A DNA stretch of 64,000 nucleotides from Haloarcula pellucida (GCF_014647235.1 NZ_BMOU01000001.1:1158262-1222261); one strand, 5' to 3'; shown: positions 44,006-53,625, counted from the stretch's first letter. Made by a program: numbers and translations. The notes: a model not told the origin generated them from the sequence alone.

Positions 44006-45067
44006 ATGAACGAAGACGACGTCCGTGAGCGTCTCCGGACCGTCCAGGACCCGGACCTCGGCGACGACATCGTGTCGCTGGGTCTCATCAACAGCATCGA
44101 GGTCACAGACGACGAGGTTCGTATCGACCTCGCGCTCGGCGCGCCCTACTCGCCGACCGAGACGAGCATGGCCAACGAGGTCCGGGAGGCGCTCTCGGAC
44201 CTCGACCGCGAGGTGGACCTCTCGGCCAGCGTCGACCGCGGCGTGCCCGAGGCCGAGGACCCGCTCCCCGAGGTCAAGAACGTCATCGCTGTCGCCTCGG
44301 GCAAGGGCGGCGTCGGGAAGTCGACCGTCGCCGTCAATCTCGCGGCCGGCCTCTCGCGGCTCGGCGCCCGGGTCGGCCTGTTCGACGCTGACGTGTACGG
44401 GCCGAACGTCCCCCGGATGCTCAACGCCGACGAGTCGCCCCGCGCCACCGAGGACGAGGAGATAATCCCCGTCGAGAAGTACGGGATGAAACTGATGAGC
44501 ATGGACTTCCTCGTCGGGAAGGACGACCCGGTCATCTTCCGTGGGCCGATGGTCGACAACGTCCTCACCCAACTGTGGGACGACGTGCTGTGGGGGAGCC
44601 TCGACTACATGGTCGTGGACCTGCCGCCGGGGACCGGCGACACGCAACTGACGATGCTCCAGCGCGTCCCCGTCTCCGGGGCCGTCATCGTCACCACGCC
44701 GCAGGAAGTCGCACTCGACGACGCCCGCAAGGGCCTGCGGATGTTCGGCCGCCACGAGACGCCCGTGCTGGGTATCGTCGAGAACATGTCCACGTTCGTC
44801 TGCCCGGACTGTGGCGGCGACCACGACATCTTCGGCAGCGGCGGCGGCCGGAGGTTCGCCGACGAGAACGAGATGCCGTTCCTCGGCGAGATCCCGCTGG
44901 ACCCGGACGTCCGCGAGGGCGGCGACAGCGGTCAGCCGCTGGTCCTCGACGAGGACGACGAGACGGGCGAGGCGTTCCGCGACATCGCCGCCCGCACCGC
45001 GAACATGCAGGGTATCATCCACCGCAAGCGCCAGTCCGACTCGCGGGCCGCCGAGGCCGAGCAGTAG
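44006..45067 (+). CDS. Mrp/NBP35-type iron-sulfur carrier ATPase
   Basis: A scaffold ATPase for Fe-S cluster transfer. The 353-residue protein has an N-terminal MIP18/DUF59-like domain (about residues 1-85; LRTVQDPDLGDDIVSLGLI), then the P-loop ATPase with GKGGVGKST (about 98-106), VVDLPPGTGD, and the cluster-bridging CPDC (in FVCPDCGG). It is the archaeal ApbC type. It stands alone; the following gene (eS17) is convergent. Confidence 0.93.
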   Translation: MNEDDVRERLRTVQDPDLGDDIVSLGLINSIEVTDDEVRIDLALGAPYSPTETSMANEVREALSDLDREVDLSASVDRGVPEAEDPLPEVKNVIAVASGKGGVGKSTVAVNLAAGLSRLGARVGLFDADVYGPNVPRMLNADESPRATEDEEIIPVEKYGMKLMSMDFLVGKDDPVIFRGPMVDNVLTQLWDDVLWGSLDYMVVDLPPGTGDTQLTMLQRVPVSGAVIVTTPQEVALDDARKGLRMFGRHETPVLGIVENMSTFVCPDCGGDHDIFGSGGGRRFADENEMPFLGEIPLDPDVREGGDSGQPLVLDEDDETGEAFRDIAARTANMQGIIHRKRQSDSRAAEAEQ

Positions 45068-45115
45068 GGCGGTGCCGCCGCTGTCCGAGACGAGGCGGTA
45101 GAGAGAAAGACCGAG

Positions 45116-45307
45116 TTACGCTTCGACCGGGTTGTTGTACTTACGGGTGACGTAGCCGGCGATGCGGTTGCGCACGCCCTTGGACTCGATGTTCGTGACT
45201 TCCTCGACGACGTCCTTGTTGTGCTCGAAGTCGGCACCGAACGCGTCGGGGTATCGCTCCATCAGCAGTGTCCCGGTCTTCTTGACGTAGGCGGGTTTGA
45301 TTGCCAT
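45116..45307 (-). CDS. rps17e: 30S ribosomal protein eS17
   Basis: A 63-residue small-subunit protein. It has the conserved YVKKTGTLLMERYPDAFGADFEHNK and the ending SKGVRNRIAGYVTRKY. A TATA-like element (CCCTTTTTGA on the minus strand, about 45332-45340) is 25-33 nt before the ATG, so the mRNA is probably leaderless. It is convergent with mrp. Confidence 0.96.
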   Translation of the reverse strand: MAIKPAYVKKTGTLLMERYPDAFGADFEHNKDVVEEVTNIESKGVRNRIAGYVTRKYNNPVEA

Positions 45308-45447
45308 GCGTGCATCTTGCTAGGTGGCGTTCAAAAAGGGTTCGACTTCCACGCCGGGACGCGAACCGTTATCACCCGATGCGGCGCCAGCGGTCCCGTT
45401 ATAGCGGCTTCGAGCGCGGTGTCGAGCGATTCGTGCCGGGCGGTGTC

Positions 45448-46032
45448 TCACCACTCGGCGTCGACGAGGTCCCGGACGCGCTCGAACGCCTCCCGTTCGC
45501 GCTCGCTGCCGGCCGTCTCGACCACCGACTCGAAGTACGCGAGCCGATCCAGTAGCGTCTCGCGGTCGTAGGTCGGTACGTCCAGCCGTGAGGCCGCGAC
45601 GGTCGCTTCGACCACTGCGGCGTGGCCCCGGTTCGTCGTCGGGACGACGCGTCGTTCGACGCCGCTCTCGACTGGCCGGAGCGCCCACTCGACCCACTGT
45701 GTCCCGCCTTCCTCACCGTCGGCCAGTCGCTCGACGCCGACCCGGACCCACGCGTCGGCGCGCTCTAAAACCGGGTCGGCCTCCTCGCGGACGGAGAGCG
45801 CCGCCTCCGCGAAGTCGACCGGGTCGCGGGTGAACTGGACGTACCCCTCGCCGCGCTCCCGGAAGTTCCGCCACGTGCGGGTCCGGCCCCACGTCGTCGC
45901 CGTCACGGGACCGTCGCCGTCGGGTGCCGTGAGGCCCAACGCCGCGACGTTCCAACGGTCGTTGGGTCCCAGCGTCGTCACGACGGACTCGGTGACGCCG
46001 GCGAGTTCGGCCGGCCAGTCCGTCTCGCCCAT
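45448..46032 (-). CDS. DUF447 family protein (FMN-binding split-barrel-like)
   Basis: A 194-residue protein of the DUF447 family; structures of relatives show a split-barrel fold of the kind that holds FMN. It has an N-terminal VTTLGPNDRWNVAALGL, then TTWGRTRTWRNFRERGEGYVQFTRDP and NRGHAAVVEATVAASRL. The reaction is unknown. The start overlaps the CitG-like gene by 1 nt. It is the last gene of the cofD-led operon. Confidence 0.82.
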   Translation of the reverse strand: MGETDWPAELAGVTESVVTTLGPNDRWNVAALGLTAPDGDGPVTATTWGRTRTWRNFRERGEGYVQFTRDPVDFAEAALSVREEADPVLERADAWVRVGVERLADGEEGGTQWVEWALRPVESGVERRVVPTTNRGHAAVVEATVAASRLDVPTYDRETLLDRLAYFESVVETAGSEREREAFERVRDLVDAEW

Positions 46033-46871
46033 CAGACGACCAGCCCCCGTTCCAGCGCGACGAACAGCGCCCCGGCGACGAGGTCGGCCGTCGTCCCGGG
46101 GTTCACGTCGCGGGCGACGAACTCCGCGGCCAGTTCCGTCGCGTCCTCCTCGCCGTCCAGCACCGCCTGCGCTCGTCGCTGAACCTCCGCGGCCGTCTCG
46201 CGGTCGTTCCGCGTGACGACGAAGGTGTCGACCTCCGCGGCCAGTAAGCGGAGGAACGCACGCGAGGCGCGGTCGGCGACCGGCCCCTCGTCGTCCAGTA
46301 TCCCCTCGGCGGCCTCGAAGACGCGTTCGAACCCGCTCGACCACTCGGCGGCGACGCCGTCGACGTCCGCGCTCTGGGCCATCACGTCCGACAGCGTCAG
46401 CCCCCGCTTCTCCAACGTCGGTATCGCCTCGCTCCCGCGGCGCACGTCCAGCGGTTCGAGTCCCTCTGGCGGGTCGTCGACGGCCACGTCGACGTGCTCG
46501 AACGCGCGGTAGAAGTCGGCGGCGTCGGCCACGGTGGTCTGATCGACCGCTCGCTCGACGCCGGCTGTCGTCAGGTCGTCCGCGCTCGCGGCCGCGACCA
46601 GCGGCGTCAGCACCAAGAGCGCGCCGAACTGGGTGTTACCGCCCGACTGGCCGGACATCCCTTCGACTGCTCGTTCGAAGGCGTGGCCCACACGTTCGCC
46701 GGCAGCCGCGAGTTCGAGGCCGGGGCGAGCGCCGACGGCGCCGGCCAGGAAGTGCTCGAACCGGAGGTCGTCGTACTCCCGTTCTCTGTCGACGTTGCCG
46801 GGTTTTGGCGTCCCGCTGACCTCCAGCAACAGCGCCAGTTCGGCGTTCTGGTCCGTCGAGCGGTCGCTCAC
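46032..46871 (-). CDS. CitG-like (triphosphoribosyl-dephospho-CoA synthase family) protein
   Basis: A 279-residue helical protein of the CitG/MdcB family. It has ALLLEVSGTPKPGNVDREREYDDLRFEHFL at the start and VNPGTTADLVAGALFVALE at the end. CitG makes a ribosyl-phosphate CoA derivative for citrate lyase in bacteria, but no citrate lyase or malonate genes are present here, so the archaeal substrate is probably different. It overlaps both neighbours (4 nt with the TIM-barrel gene, 1 nt with DUF447). Confidence 0.82.
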   Translation of the reverse strand: MSDRSTDQNAELALLLEVSGTPKPGNVDREREYDDLRFEHFLAGAVGARPGLELAAAGERVGHAFERAVEGMSGQSGGNTQFGALLVLTPLVAAASADDLTTAGVERAVDQTTVADAADFYRAFEHVDVAVDDPPEGLEPLDVRRGSEAIPTLEKRGLTLSDVMAQSADVDGVAAEWSSGFERVFEAAEGILDDEGPVADRASRAFLRLLAAEVDTFVVTRNDRETAAEVQRRAQAVLDGEEDATELAAEFVARDVNPGTTADLVAGALFVALERGLVV

Positions 46872-47614
46872 CGTACCACCTCGCGACCGGTCAAGTCGTC
46901 GGCGGCGGCCCGGACTTCCCGCAGGACCGCAGGGTCGTCGCTCGCCCGCCCGACGCTGACCGCGTCGGCCCCGTACTCGAAGTACTCGGTCGCGCTCTCC
47001 CGGTCACGGACGCCGTTGTTCGCGATGACGAAGCAGTCCGTCGCTTCGACCACGTCGCCGACGACGGCCTCGGAGTCCATGGCGTCGACGTGGACGGCGT
47101 CCGCACCTGCCGCCGCTGCGGTTCGTGTGACCTCGGGCAGGTCGACGCCCGCCACCTCGGTCCGGACCTTGACCGAGACGGTCGCCCCCGCCTCGCTCGC
47201 GGCGGCGACCTGTTCGGCGAGGCGGTCGGCGTCTCGAAGGAGTGACTCACCGGCACCGGCGGCGCACATTTCCTCCTGTCGGCAGTGCGCGTTCACTTCG
47301 AGGAGAGCGCCGTGGTCCCGACAGACCCGGGCCGCGCGCGCTATCGGGTCGATCGACGCACTCCGGACGTTGAACGCGGGTCGAATCGGCGCGCCAGCCA
47401 GTGCGGCCAGTTGCGCGTCGACGAAAGCGACCGGGTCCTCCGGCAGGAACTCCGAGCGGTCGCGGTCCACCATATCGCGGGCGGCCGCACGCGTGGGGCT
47501 GTCCAGCGCGACACCCCCGAGGAAGGCACACCCGACGTGGTCCTCGACGGCGCGGGCCCACGCGGCGTCCGCCTCGCCGCTGAGACTCGCCAGCGCGACC
47601 CGTGGCTCGAACAT
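46868..47614 (-). CDS. Archaeal NifR3-related flavin TIM-barrel protein (TIGR00736-like)
   Basis: A 248-residue protein related to dihydrouridine synthases and dihydroorotate dehydrogenases. It has FNVRSASIDPIARAARVCRDHGA, the EVNAHCRQEEMCAAGAGESLL block, VSVKVRTEVAGVDLPEV and FVIANNGVRDRESATEYFEYGADAVSVGRA, a phosphate-binding C-terminal end. It is much shorter than a true Dus enzyme and lacks a tRNA-binding C-terminal domain, so tRNA is unlikely. It is coupled to cofD by a 1-nt overlap. Confidence 0.8.
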   Translation of the reverse strand: MFEPRVALASLSGEADAAWARAVEDHVGCAFLGGVALDSPTRAAARDMVDRDRSEFLPEDPVAFVDAQLAALAGAPIRPAFNVRSASIDPIARAARVCRDHGALLEVNAHCRQEEMCAAGAGESLLRDADRLAEQVAAASEAGATVSVKVRTEVAGVDLPEVTRTAAAAGADAVHVDAMDSEAVVGDVVEATDCFVIANNGVRDRESATEYFEYGADAVSVGRASDDPAVLREVRAAADDLTGREVVR

Positions 47615-48606
47615 CAGGCCACCTCCGAGAGGGCGTCGGTCACCGCGCGGGCCACTCGGTCGGCGTCTCCGGGGCCGTCGAGCGTCGTGTCCGTGCGGAC
47701 CACCGGCCTGTCGAGGTCGGTGCCGTCCTCGGTGTCGAGGACGAACGCGTCCGCGAAGGGGTAGCTCTCGGCGACGCCGGCGGTACTAGCCTCGCGGCCG
47801 ACGCCCTCCATCAGGTCCGCTGCGGGCCCCGAGAACACCTCGTCCTCGACGAACGGCGAGACGGCGACGACCGGCGTCTCGGCGAGCGCGTCCCGAATGC
47901 CTTCGACGGCGAGCATCGGCCCGAGCGACGTGACGGGGTTCGAGGGACCGACGACCACCGGGTCCGAGAGGGCGGTCAGGACGGCGTCGGTGGCCGTGGC
48001 CGTCTCGCTGCCGCGAAACGCCACGTCGTCGACCGCTGGGTCGCCGTTCCGCCCGACCCACCACTCCTGAAAGTGCATCGGGCCCTGCGGCGTGTGGACG
48101 ATGGTCGCCACCGGGTCGTCGCTCATCGGCAGGAGCGTCCGGTCGAGGCCGAACGCGTCGGCGAGCGTCCGCGTGACGTCCGTCAGCGAGTGCCCCGCGT
48201 CCAGCAGCGAGGTCCGCGTGACGTGGACCGCCCGGTCCCGGTCGCCGATGTGCATGAACTCGGCGACGCCGGAGAATCGCCGCCAGCGGGCGATATCGCG
48301 GCCCGCCGTCTGTGCGTCGTCGGAGAGGTACTGGGGACCGGTCGACAGGCCGGCGGCCTCGGCGAGGCGGTGGAGTTCGGCGTGTGTCTCGGCCGTGTCG
48401 TCGGCGATACCCCACCACGTCTCCCGGTCGAGTTCGCCCCCGTCGAGAAAGAGGACCGTATCGAGGTCGGGACAGACGAGGTGGCCCCCGAGTTCCACGT
48501 CGTCGCCGGTGTTGGCGACGACTGTCGTGGCCCCGGGGTCGAACACGTCGTCGGCGCCGGCGAGGAGTTTCGGCGTCCCCGTCCCGCCGGCAAGGAACGT
48601 CACCAT
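47614..48606 (-). CDS. cofD: 2-phospho-L-lactate transferase (F420 biosynthesis)
   Basis: Attaches a phospholactyl group to the deazaflavin Fo to form F420-0. The 330-residue protein has the start [14 protein letters not shown], the nucleotide region [17 protein letters not shown], and a later [22 protein letters not shown]. It is the first of four tightly overlapping genes. The 157 nt above hold the operon promoter and the divergent phosphatase gene. Confidence 0.93.
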   Translation of the reverse strand: MVTFLAGGTGTPKLLAGADDVFDPGATTVVANTGDDVELGGHLVCPDLDTVLFLDGGELDRETWWGIADDTAETHAELHRLAEAAGLSTGPQYLSDDAQTAGRDIARWRRFSGVAEFMHIGDRDRAVHVTRTSLLDAGHSLTDVTRTLADAFGLDRTLLPMSDDPVATIVHTPQGPMHFQEWWVGRNGDPAVDDVAFRGSETATATDAVLTALSDPVVVGPSNPVTSLGPMLAVEGIRDALAETPVVAVSPFVEDEVFSGPAADLMEGVGREASTAGVAESYPFADAFVLDTEDGTDLDRPVVRTDTTLDGPGDADRVARAVTDALSEVA

Positions 48607-48763
48607 ACGCCGACGTAGGGGTGAGTGAACCTATAAACGTGGCCCTGTCCGGACAGCGGGCAGTTCGCCCCACACAGTCCCGTCAGTCGGCTGATAATCA
48701 GTCGTGAGAACCGAGGGGGGAGACTGAAGTTAGTGGCCTGAGAGGCAGTGGACAACAGCAGTC

Positions 48764-49303
48764 ATGCGTAGGATTCACGCCCACAGGTTCGCCCCCGCAG
48801 CCCCCGACGAAAAGTACGTCTTCGGCGCGTGCGCACCCGGCTGGCACAGTGCTGCCAGCCACGACGCGGCCCTCTCGGACTGGATACAGTCTGTTCGCGA
48901 CTGTCAAGTAGAGCGCGTCTGCTGTCTCCTCGCGGGGACACAGTTAGACGAATCCGGGTCGAACGTAGAGCGGTACGCCGACGCGTTCGGCGAGTCGAAC
49001 GTCCTCCACGTCCCGGTCCCCGACCAGCAACTCATCGGGAAGGAGGCCCTCCACGAGGAGGTGTTGCCGTTTTTGGCGACGTCGGTAGATACCGAGGTTC
49101 GCACCGTCGTCCACTGTCTGGCCGGCATCGGACGGACGGGACAGGTACTGGCCGCGTGGCTCGTATACAACCGCGACTACGGCCCGAGGCGGGCCATCGA
49201 GACGGTCCAGCAGATGGGGCGTGACCCGATGGACGCCGTCGAGTACGGCGACGCCGACGAGGACGCCCTCCTCGAGTTACTGGGGTCGGTCGCACGACTC
49301 TGA
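48764..49303 (+). CDS. Dual-specificity/protein-tyrosine phosphatase family protein
   Basis: A 179-residue protein. The active-site loop HCLAGIGRTG holds C118 and R124 (CX5R), and D87 in VPVPDQQL is a candidate general acid. The first 30 residues have FGACAPGWH. It is divergent from cofD and 72 nt ahead of the HD gene. The substrate could be a phosphoprotein or another phosphate ester. Confidence 0.9.
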   Translation: MRRIHAHRFAPAAPDEKYVFGACAPGWHSAASHDAALSDWIQSVRDCQVERVCCLLAGTQLDESGSNVERYADAFGESNVLHVPVPDQQLIGKEALHEEVLPFLATSVDTEVRTVVHCLAGIGRTGQVLAAWLVYNRDYGPRRAIETVQQMGRDPMDAVEYGDADEDALLELLGSVARL

Positions 49304-49375
49304 CCACCGTTCGGGCCGGTACAGTCACGAGATGTGGCAGTACCGTTTTGCCGACGGCTCACGAACCGACACGCG

Positions 49376-50599
49376 ATGACCACCATCAAGGACAGCGTCC
49401 ACGACCACATCGCGGTCGAGGGCGTCGCCGCCGACCTGCTGGAGACCCCGCCCGTCCAGCGCCTCCGCCGGGTCAAGCAGCTCGGGACCGTGACGCTGGT
49501 CTATCCGTCGGCCAATCACACCCGGTTCGAACACTCGCTCGGCGTCTATTACCTCGCCGACCGGGCGCTCTCGCATCTGGGTATCGAGGGCCAGCAGGCC
49601 GAGCGGGTCCGTGCCGCTGCCCTCCTGCACGACGTGGGTCACTCCCCGTTCAGCCACAACGTCGAGGCGGTCATCCACCGCAAGACGGGAAAGTACCACG
49701 ACGACGTCCACGACCTGCTGGACCGCGGCGAGGTCGCTCGCGTGCTCACCGACCACGGCCTGAATACCGACCGGGTGGCCGATCTCGTCGCCGGTGACGG
49801 CGAACTCGGCCAACTGGTCTCGGGCGAACTCGACGTCGACCGGATGGACTACCTCGTCCGCGACGCCCACCACACCGGCGTCCCCTACGGCACTATCGAC
49901 CACGAACGGCTGGTCCGGGAGTTGCGCTTCGTCGACGGCGAACTCGTCTTAGACGAGGGGAACGTCCAGACCGCTGAGTCGCTGTTGCTCGCTCGTGCGT
50001 TGATGAACCCGACCGTCTACGCCCACCACGTCGCCCGCATCGCCAAATCGATGCTCCGCCGCGGGGCCGAACGGCTGCTGACCGCGACGAACGTGACGGC
50101 CTCGGACCTGCGCCGGTGGGACGACGCCGACTTGCTCGTCCGCCTGCGGCAGTGCGACGAGACGGCCGAATACGCCCGTCGGCTGAGCGAGCGAGATCTG
50201 TATAAGCGCTCCGTCTGGGCCGAACGGACCGCCGTCCCCGACGAATTAGTCGCGGCCGACCACCGTGATATCCGGACGTGGGAACACGCCATCGCCGACA
50301 GCGCGAACGTCGACCCCGACTCGGTGGTCCTCGACGTCCCCTCGGAACCGTCGATGACCGAGTCCACGAGTCGCGTCCTCGTCAACGGCGAGGTGCGCCG
50401 CCTCGGCGAGCAGTCGACGCTCGTCAACGCCATCCGCGCCGCCCAGCGTGACCAGTGGCGTCTGGGCGTCTACGCCCCCGAGGACGACAGCGACCGTGTG
50501 GGCGACGTCGCCATCCGCGAACTCGGCCTCGACTTAGACGGCGCGCGGGTCCGGGACGTCCGACCGGGTATCCACGCGACCCTCGACGAATTTAACTGA
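49376..50599 (+). CDS. HD-domain phosphohydrolase (SAMHD1/dNTPase-like)
   Basis: A 407-residue metal-dependent hydrolase. The HD residues lie in the pattern NHTRFEHSLGVYYLA and AALLHDVGHSPFSHNVE (about residues 48-100), then DRMDYLVRDAHHTG. This order (HxxH..HD..D) is that of the SAMHD1/dGTPase group, which breaks down dNTPs. Substrate not proved. I chose ATG 49376 (MTTIKDSVHDH); upstream residues are not family-like. It precedes an amidohydrolase gene after 21 nt. Confidence 0.9.
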   Translation: MTTIKDSVHDHIAVEGVAADLLETPPVQRLRRVKQLGTVTLVYPSANHTRFEHSLGVYYLADRALSHLGIEGQQAERVRAAALLHDVGHSPFSHNVEAVIHRKTGKYHDDVHDLLDRGEVARVLTDHGLNTDRVADLVAGDGELGQLVSGELDVDRMDYLVRDAHHTGVPYGTIDHERLVRELRFVDGELVLDEGNVQTAESLLLARALMNPTVYAHHVARIAKSMLRRGAERLLTATNVTASDLRRWDDADLLVRLRQCDETAEYARRLSERDLYKRSVWAERTAVPDELVAADHRDIRTWEHAIADSANVDPDSVVLDVPSEPSMTESTSRVLVNGEVRRLGEQSTLVNAIRAAQRDQWRLGVYAPEDDSDRVGDVAIRELGLDLDGARVRDVRPGIHATLDEFN

Positions 50600-50620
50600 G
50601 CATCGAGTGGAGAGGAGTAC

Positions 50621-51643
50621 ATGAGTATCGAAGGGACGATTCTCCGCGGCCGGACGTTCGAACCTATCGAGGGGCGAGTCGTCGTCGAAGACGGCGAGAT
50701 CGCCGCTATCGAGGCGGACAGCGTCGACAGCGACGCCATCGTCTGCCCGGCGTTCGTCAACGCCCACACGCACATCGGCGACTCCATCGCGAAGGAGGCC
50801 GGCGAGGGCCTCTCGCTTGAGGAACTCGTCGCGCCGCCCGACGGCCTGAAACACCGTCTCCTCCGGCAGGCCGACCGGTCCGAACTGGTCGAGGGGATGG
50901 TCCGGTCGCTGTCGTACATGCACCAGTCCGGGACCGGCGCGTTCGTCGAGTTCCGCGAGGGCGGCGTCGAGGGCGTGCGTGCCATCCGCGCGGCGCTTGC
51001 CGATTCGCCGCTCCGGAGCGTCGTCCTCGGTCGCGAGACGGTCGAGGCGATGGAGATGGCCGACGGCTTCGGCGCCAGCGGCGCCAACGACGCCGAGTTC
51101 GGGCCGGAACGCCGGGCGACCCGCGAGGCCGGCAAACTGTTCGGCATCCACGCCGGCGAGGTGGACAGTTCGGACATCAACCCGGCGCTGGACTTAGACC
51201 CCGATTTCCTCGTCCACATGGTCCACGCGAAGCGTCTCCACCTCGAACGCGTCGCCGACAGTGAGATTCCGGTCGCCGTCTGTCCGCGGTCGAACCTCGT
51301 CACGGGTGTCGGGAAGCCACCGGTCGAGGAACTGGCCGAGCGGACGACGGTGGCGCTGGGGACGGACAACGTCTTTCTCAACAGTCCGTCGATGTTCCGC
51401 GAGATGGAGTTCACCGCGAAACTGTACGACCTCTCTGCGCGGGACGTCCTGCGGATGGCGACGGTCAACGGGGCCGAACTGGCCGGTCTCGATTGCGGCC
51501 TCATCGAGGAGGGGCGGCCGGCCAGCCTGCTCGTTCTGGACGGCGACTCGGACAACCTCACAGGGGCGCACAACCCCATCCGAGCGGTCGTCCGCCGCGC
51601 TGGAGCGTCCGACGTGGAACGGGTCGTTCTCCCCGAGTCGTAG
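50621..51643 (+). CDS. Amidohydrolase family protein
   Basis: A 340-residue metal-dependent hydrolase. HTHIGDS (about residues 49-55) gives the first metal pair, the second His lies in FGIHAGEVDSS (about 180-190), and the third region is VHMVHAKRLH with ALGTDNVFLNS carrying the Asp. It is related to cytosine deaminase and chlorohydrolase subgroups; the substrate is unknown. It follows the HD gene by 21 nt, so the two may be cotranscribed. Confidence 0.88.
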   Translation: MSIEGTILRGRTFEPIEGRVVVEDGEIAAIEADSVDSDAIVCPAFVNAHTHIGDSIAKEAGEGLSLEELVAPPDGLKHRLLRQADRSELVEGMVRSLSYMHQSGTGAFVEFREGGVEGVRAIRAALADSPLRSVVLGRETVEAMEMADGFGASGANDAEFGPERRATREAGKLFGIHAGEVDSSDINPALDLDPDFLVHMVHAKRLHLERVADSEIPVAVCPRSNLVTGVGKPPVEELAERTTVALGTDNVFLNSPSMFREMEFTAKLYDLSARDVLRMATVNGAELAGLDCGLIEEGRPASLLVLDGDSDNLTGAHNPIRAVVRRAGASDVERVVLPES

Positions 51644-51679
51644 CCACGTTTATCGGCCACGGACTGCAAGGGGAGCGTG

Positions 51680-52075
51680 ATGTCCTCCACCACTGACCGC
51701 GCCCTCGGCACACTTTGGCGAGTGTTGCTCGCCGGTGTGGCCCTGCTCGTCGCTCTCAGCGTCGCCGCCGCGGTGCTCGCCGTCCTCCAGAATCTACTCG
51801 CGGCGCTCCTGTCCCTGCTGATGACCGCCCTCCTCGTCGTCGGCGTCGGCTACGCGGTCTACTGGGCCGGGTCGTCTCTCCTCGGCAGCGACGAATCGCC
51901 GGCGGAGGCGCCCGCCGAATACGGCCCCGCGGCCGACGCGGACGCCGTCGACCGACTGACCGAGAAGTACAGGGACGGCGCACTCACCGAGCGCGAGTTA
52001 GAGCGCGAACTCGAACAGGTGATGGACGAGGCGGCCGGCGACGGTGACGACGAGCGCGAGTCAGAACTGAACTGA
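51680..52075 (+). CDS. SHOCT-domain membrane protein
   Basis: A 131-residue protein. Two adjacent hydrophobic segments (about residues 13-35 and 39-64) are followed by an acidic spacer and a C-terminal SHOCT motif (DRLTEKYRDGALTERELERE). It starts 36 nt after the amidohydrolase. SHOCT proteins are common in haloarchaea; the role is unknown. Confidence 0.8.
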   Translation: MSSTTDRALGTLWRVLLAGVALLVALSVAAAVLAVLQNLLAALLSLLMTALLVVGVGYAVYWAGSSLLGSDESPAEAPAEYGPAADADAVDRLTEKYRDGALTERELERELEQVMDEAAGDGDDERESELN

Positions 52076-52135
52076 GGCGCGGTGTGTGGTACCAATTGGC
52101 GAATAACTAAACGCGCCGCCGTCGTACTGTCGGGT

Positions 52136-52612
52136 ATGTACGACCGGATACTGGTGCCGACAGACGGGTCCGAGGGGATGTCCCGGGTCGTGGACCACGC
52201 CGTCGAACTCGCGCGGTTCCACGACGCCGAGGTACACGGACTGTACGTCGTCGACACGGGTAGCTACGCGACGTTGCCCGTCGAGACGACGTGGGACGGC
52301 GTCACCGAGATGCTCCGAGAGGAGGGCGAACTCGCGCTCGAATCCCTCGAAACGATGACCGGCGACCTCGAAGTCGTGACGGCCACCGAGGAGGGGGCAC
52401 CGAGCAAGCAGATCGTCGAGTACGCCCGCGAGAACGGTTGTGACACCATCGTGATGGGAACCCACGGCCGAGGAGGGCTCGACCGGATATTGCTCGGCAG
52501 CGTCGCCGAACGTGTCGTCAGGTCGTCGCCGGTCCCGGTGGTGACGGTTCCGGTCGGCGACACGGACGTCGGCCCGGGAGACGACGAACCGGAAGCGAGC
52601 GTCACGCAGTGA
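52136..52612 (+). CDS. Universal stress protein (UspA family)
   Basis: A 158-residue UspA protein. The start YDRILVPTDGSEGMSRVVDHA and the ATP-binding loop GTHGRGGLDRILLGSVAERVVR are present. The TATA-like ataactaaac lies 24-33 nt before the ATG, so it is probably leaderless. It ends 27 nt before the convergent birA gene. Confidence 0.93.
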   Translation: MYDRILVPTDGSEGMSRVVDHAVELARFHDAEVHGLYVVDTGSYATLPVETTWDGVTEMLREEGELALESLETMTGDLEVVTATEEGAPSKQIVEYARENGCDTIVMGTHGRGGLDRILLGSVAERVVRSSPVPVVTVPVGDTDVGPGDDEPEASVTQ

Positions 52613-52638
52613 ACTACCCCGCCCGCAGACTGCGGCCG

Positions 52639-53625
52639 CTACACCGGCCGAAGGTGTTCGCAGTCGCCGGCGGAGACGGTCTGGCGTCCGTCGTCGGTCT
52701 CGACCACCAGTCGTCCCGGGAACTCGACGTCGACGGCGTCGCCCTCCACGACGCCCGTCGGCGTCTCGACGCGGACACGTTTCCCGAGCGTCGTCGCGTA
52801 TTCGCGCCACTCGTCCAGCACGGACTCGGGCGTCTGCCGGAGCGTGTCGAACGTCTCGACGAGGCGCTGGGTGAACAGGCGCCTGTCGACTGTCTCGCCG
52901 CGGACCGCCTGCAGACTCGTCGGGTTCGCCTCGCTCGGTAGCGAGTCCGGGTCGACGTTGGCGTTGACACCGATGCCGACGACCACCCACGAGACCCGGT
53001 CGGCCTCGCCCTCCATCTCCGTGAGGATACCGACCAGTTTCCGCTCCTCGCCGCCGACCAGCACGTCGTCATCGTCCGCTGACGACGTGCCCGCACTCGT
53101 GACACTCACGAGGACGTCGTTCGGCCACTTGATGGTCGCCTCGACGCCCGCCTCGCGTGCCGCGCGGGTCGCCGCGACGGCGGCGGCGAGCGTGTACACC
53201 GGCGCGTGGGCCATCGGCACGTCGGGCCGGAAGAGGATGGAAAGCCAGATACCGCCGCTCGGTGACACCCAGTCCCGGTCGAGGCGTCCCCGGCCGCCAG
53301 TCTGTTCGTCCGCGAGAACGACGACGTCCTCCGCGCCTCCGGCCGCGAGGTCACGGGCCCGGGCGTTCGTACTCGGAATGCTGTCGTGGTACTCGACGTC
53401 GAAGGGCGCGTCGAGGCCGTATTCGACGGCCTCACCACCGAATTCGGGCACCTCGGCAAGCGAGTAGCCCGCGTCGTCGCTCTCGATTTGGAATCCCGCC
53501 GCCCGAAGCGCCTCGACGTGTTTCCAGACCGCGGACCGCGAGATACCGAGGTCCTCGGCCAGCGCCGGTCCCGAGACCGGGCCGTCAGAGAGCGCGTCGA
53601 GAACCCGATGGCGTGTCTCGTTCAT
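52639..53625 (-). CDS. birA: Biotin--protein ligase with N-terminal repressor domain
   Basis: Makes biotinyl-AMP and attaches it to the carrier Lys of biotin enzymes. The 328-residue protein has an N-terminal helix-turn-helix (SGPALAEDLGISRSAVWKHVEALR), the catalytic GGRGRLDRDWVSPSGG, IKWPNDVLV and a C-terminal SH3-like domain. An inserted loop near VTSAGTSSADDDDVLVGG is unusual. It lies 66 nt downstream of the carboxylase gene whose biotin it would supply. The DNA-binding domain suggests biotin-linked control, perhaps of this same operon. Confidence 0.93.
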   Translation of the reverse strand: MNETRHRVLDALSDGPVSGPALAEDLGISRSAVWKHVEALRAAGFQIESDDAGYSLAEVPEFGGEAVEYGLDAPFDVEYHDSIPSTNARARDLAAGGAEDVVVLADEQTGGRGRLDRDWVSPSGGIWLSILFRPDVPMAHAPVYTLAAAVAATRAAREAGVEATIKWPNDVLVSVTSAGTSSADDDDVLVGGEERKLVGILTEMEGEADRVSWVVVGIGVNANVDPDSLPSEANPTSLQAVRGETVDRRLFTQRLVETFDTLRQTPESVLDEWREYATTLGKRVRVETPTGVVEGDAVDVEFPGRLVVETDDGRQTVSAGDCEHLRPV

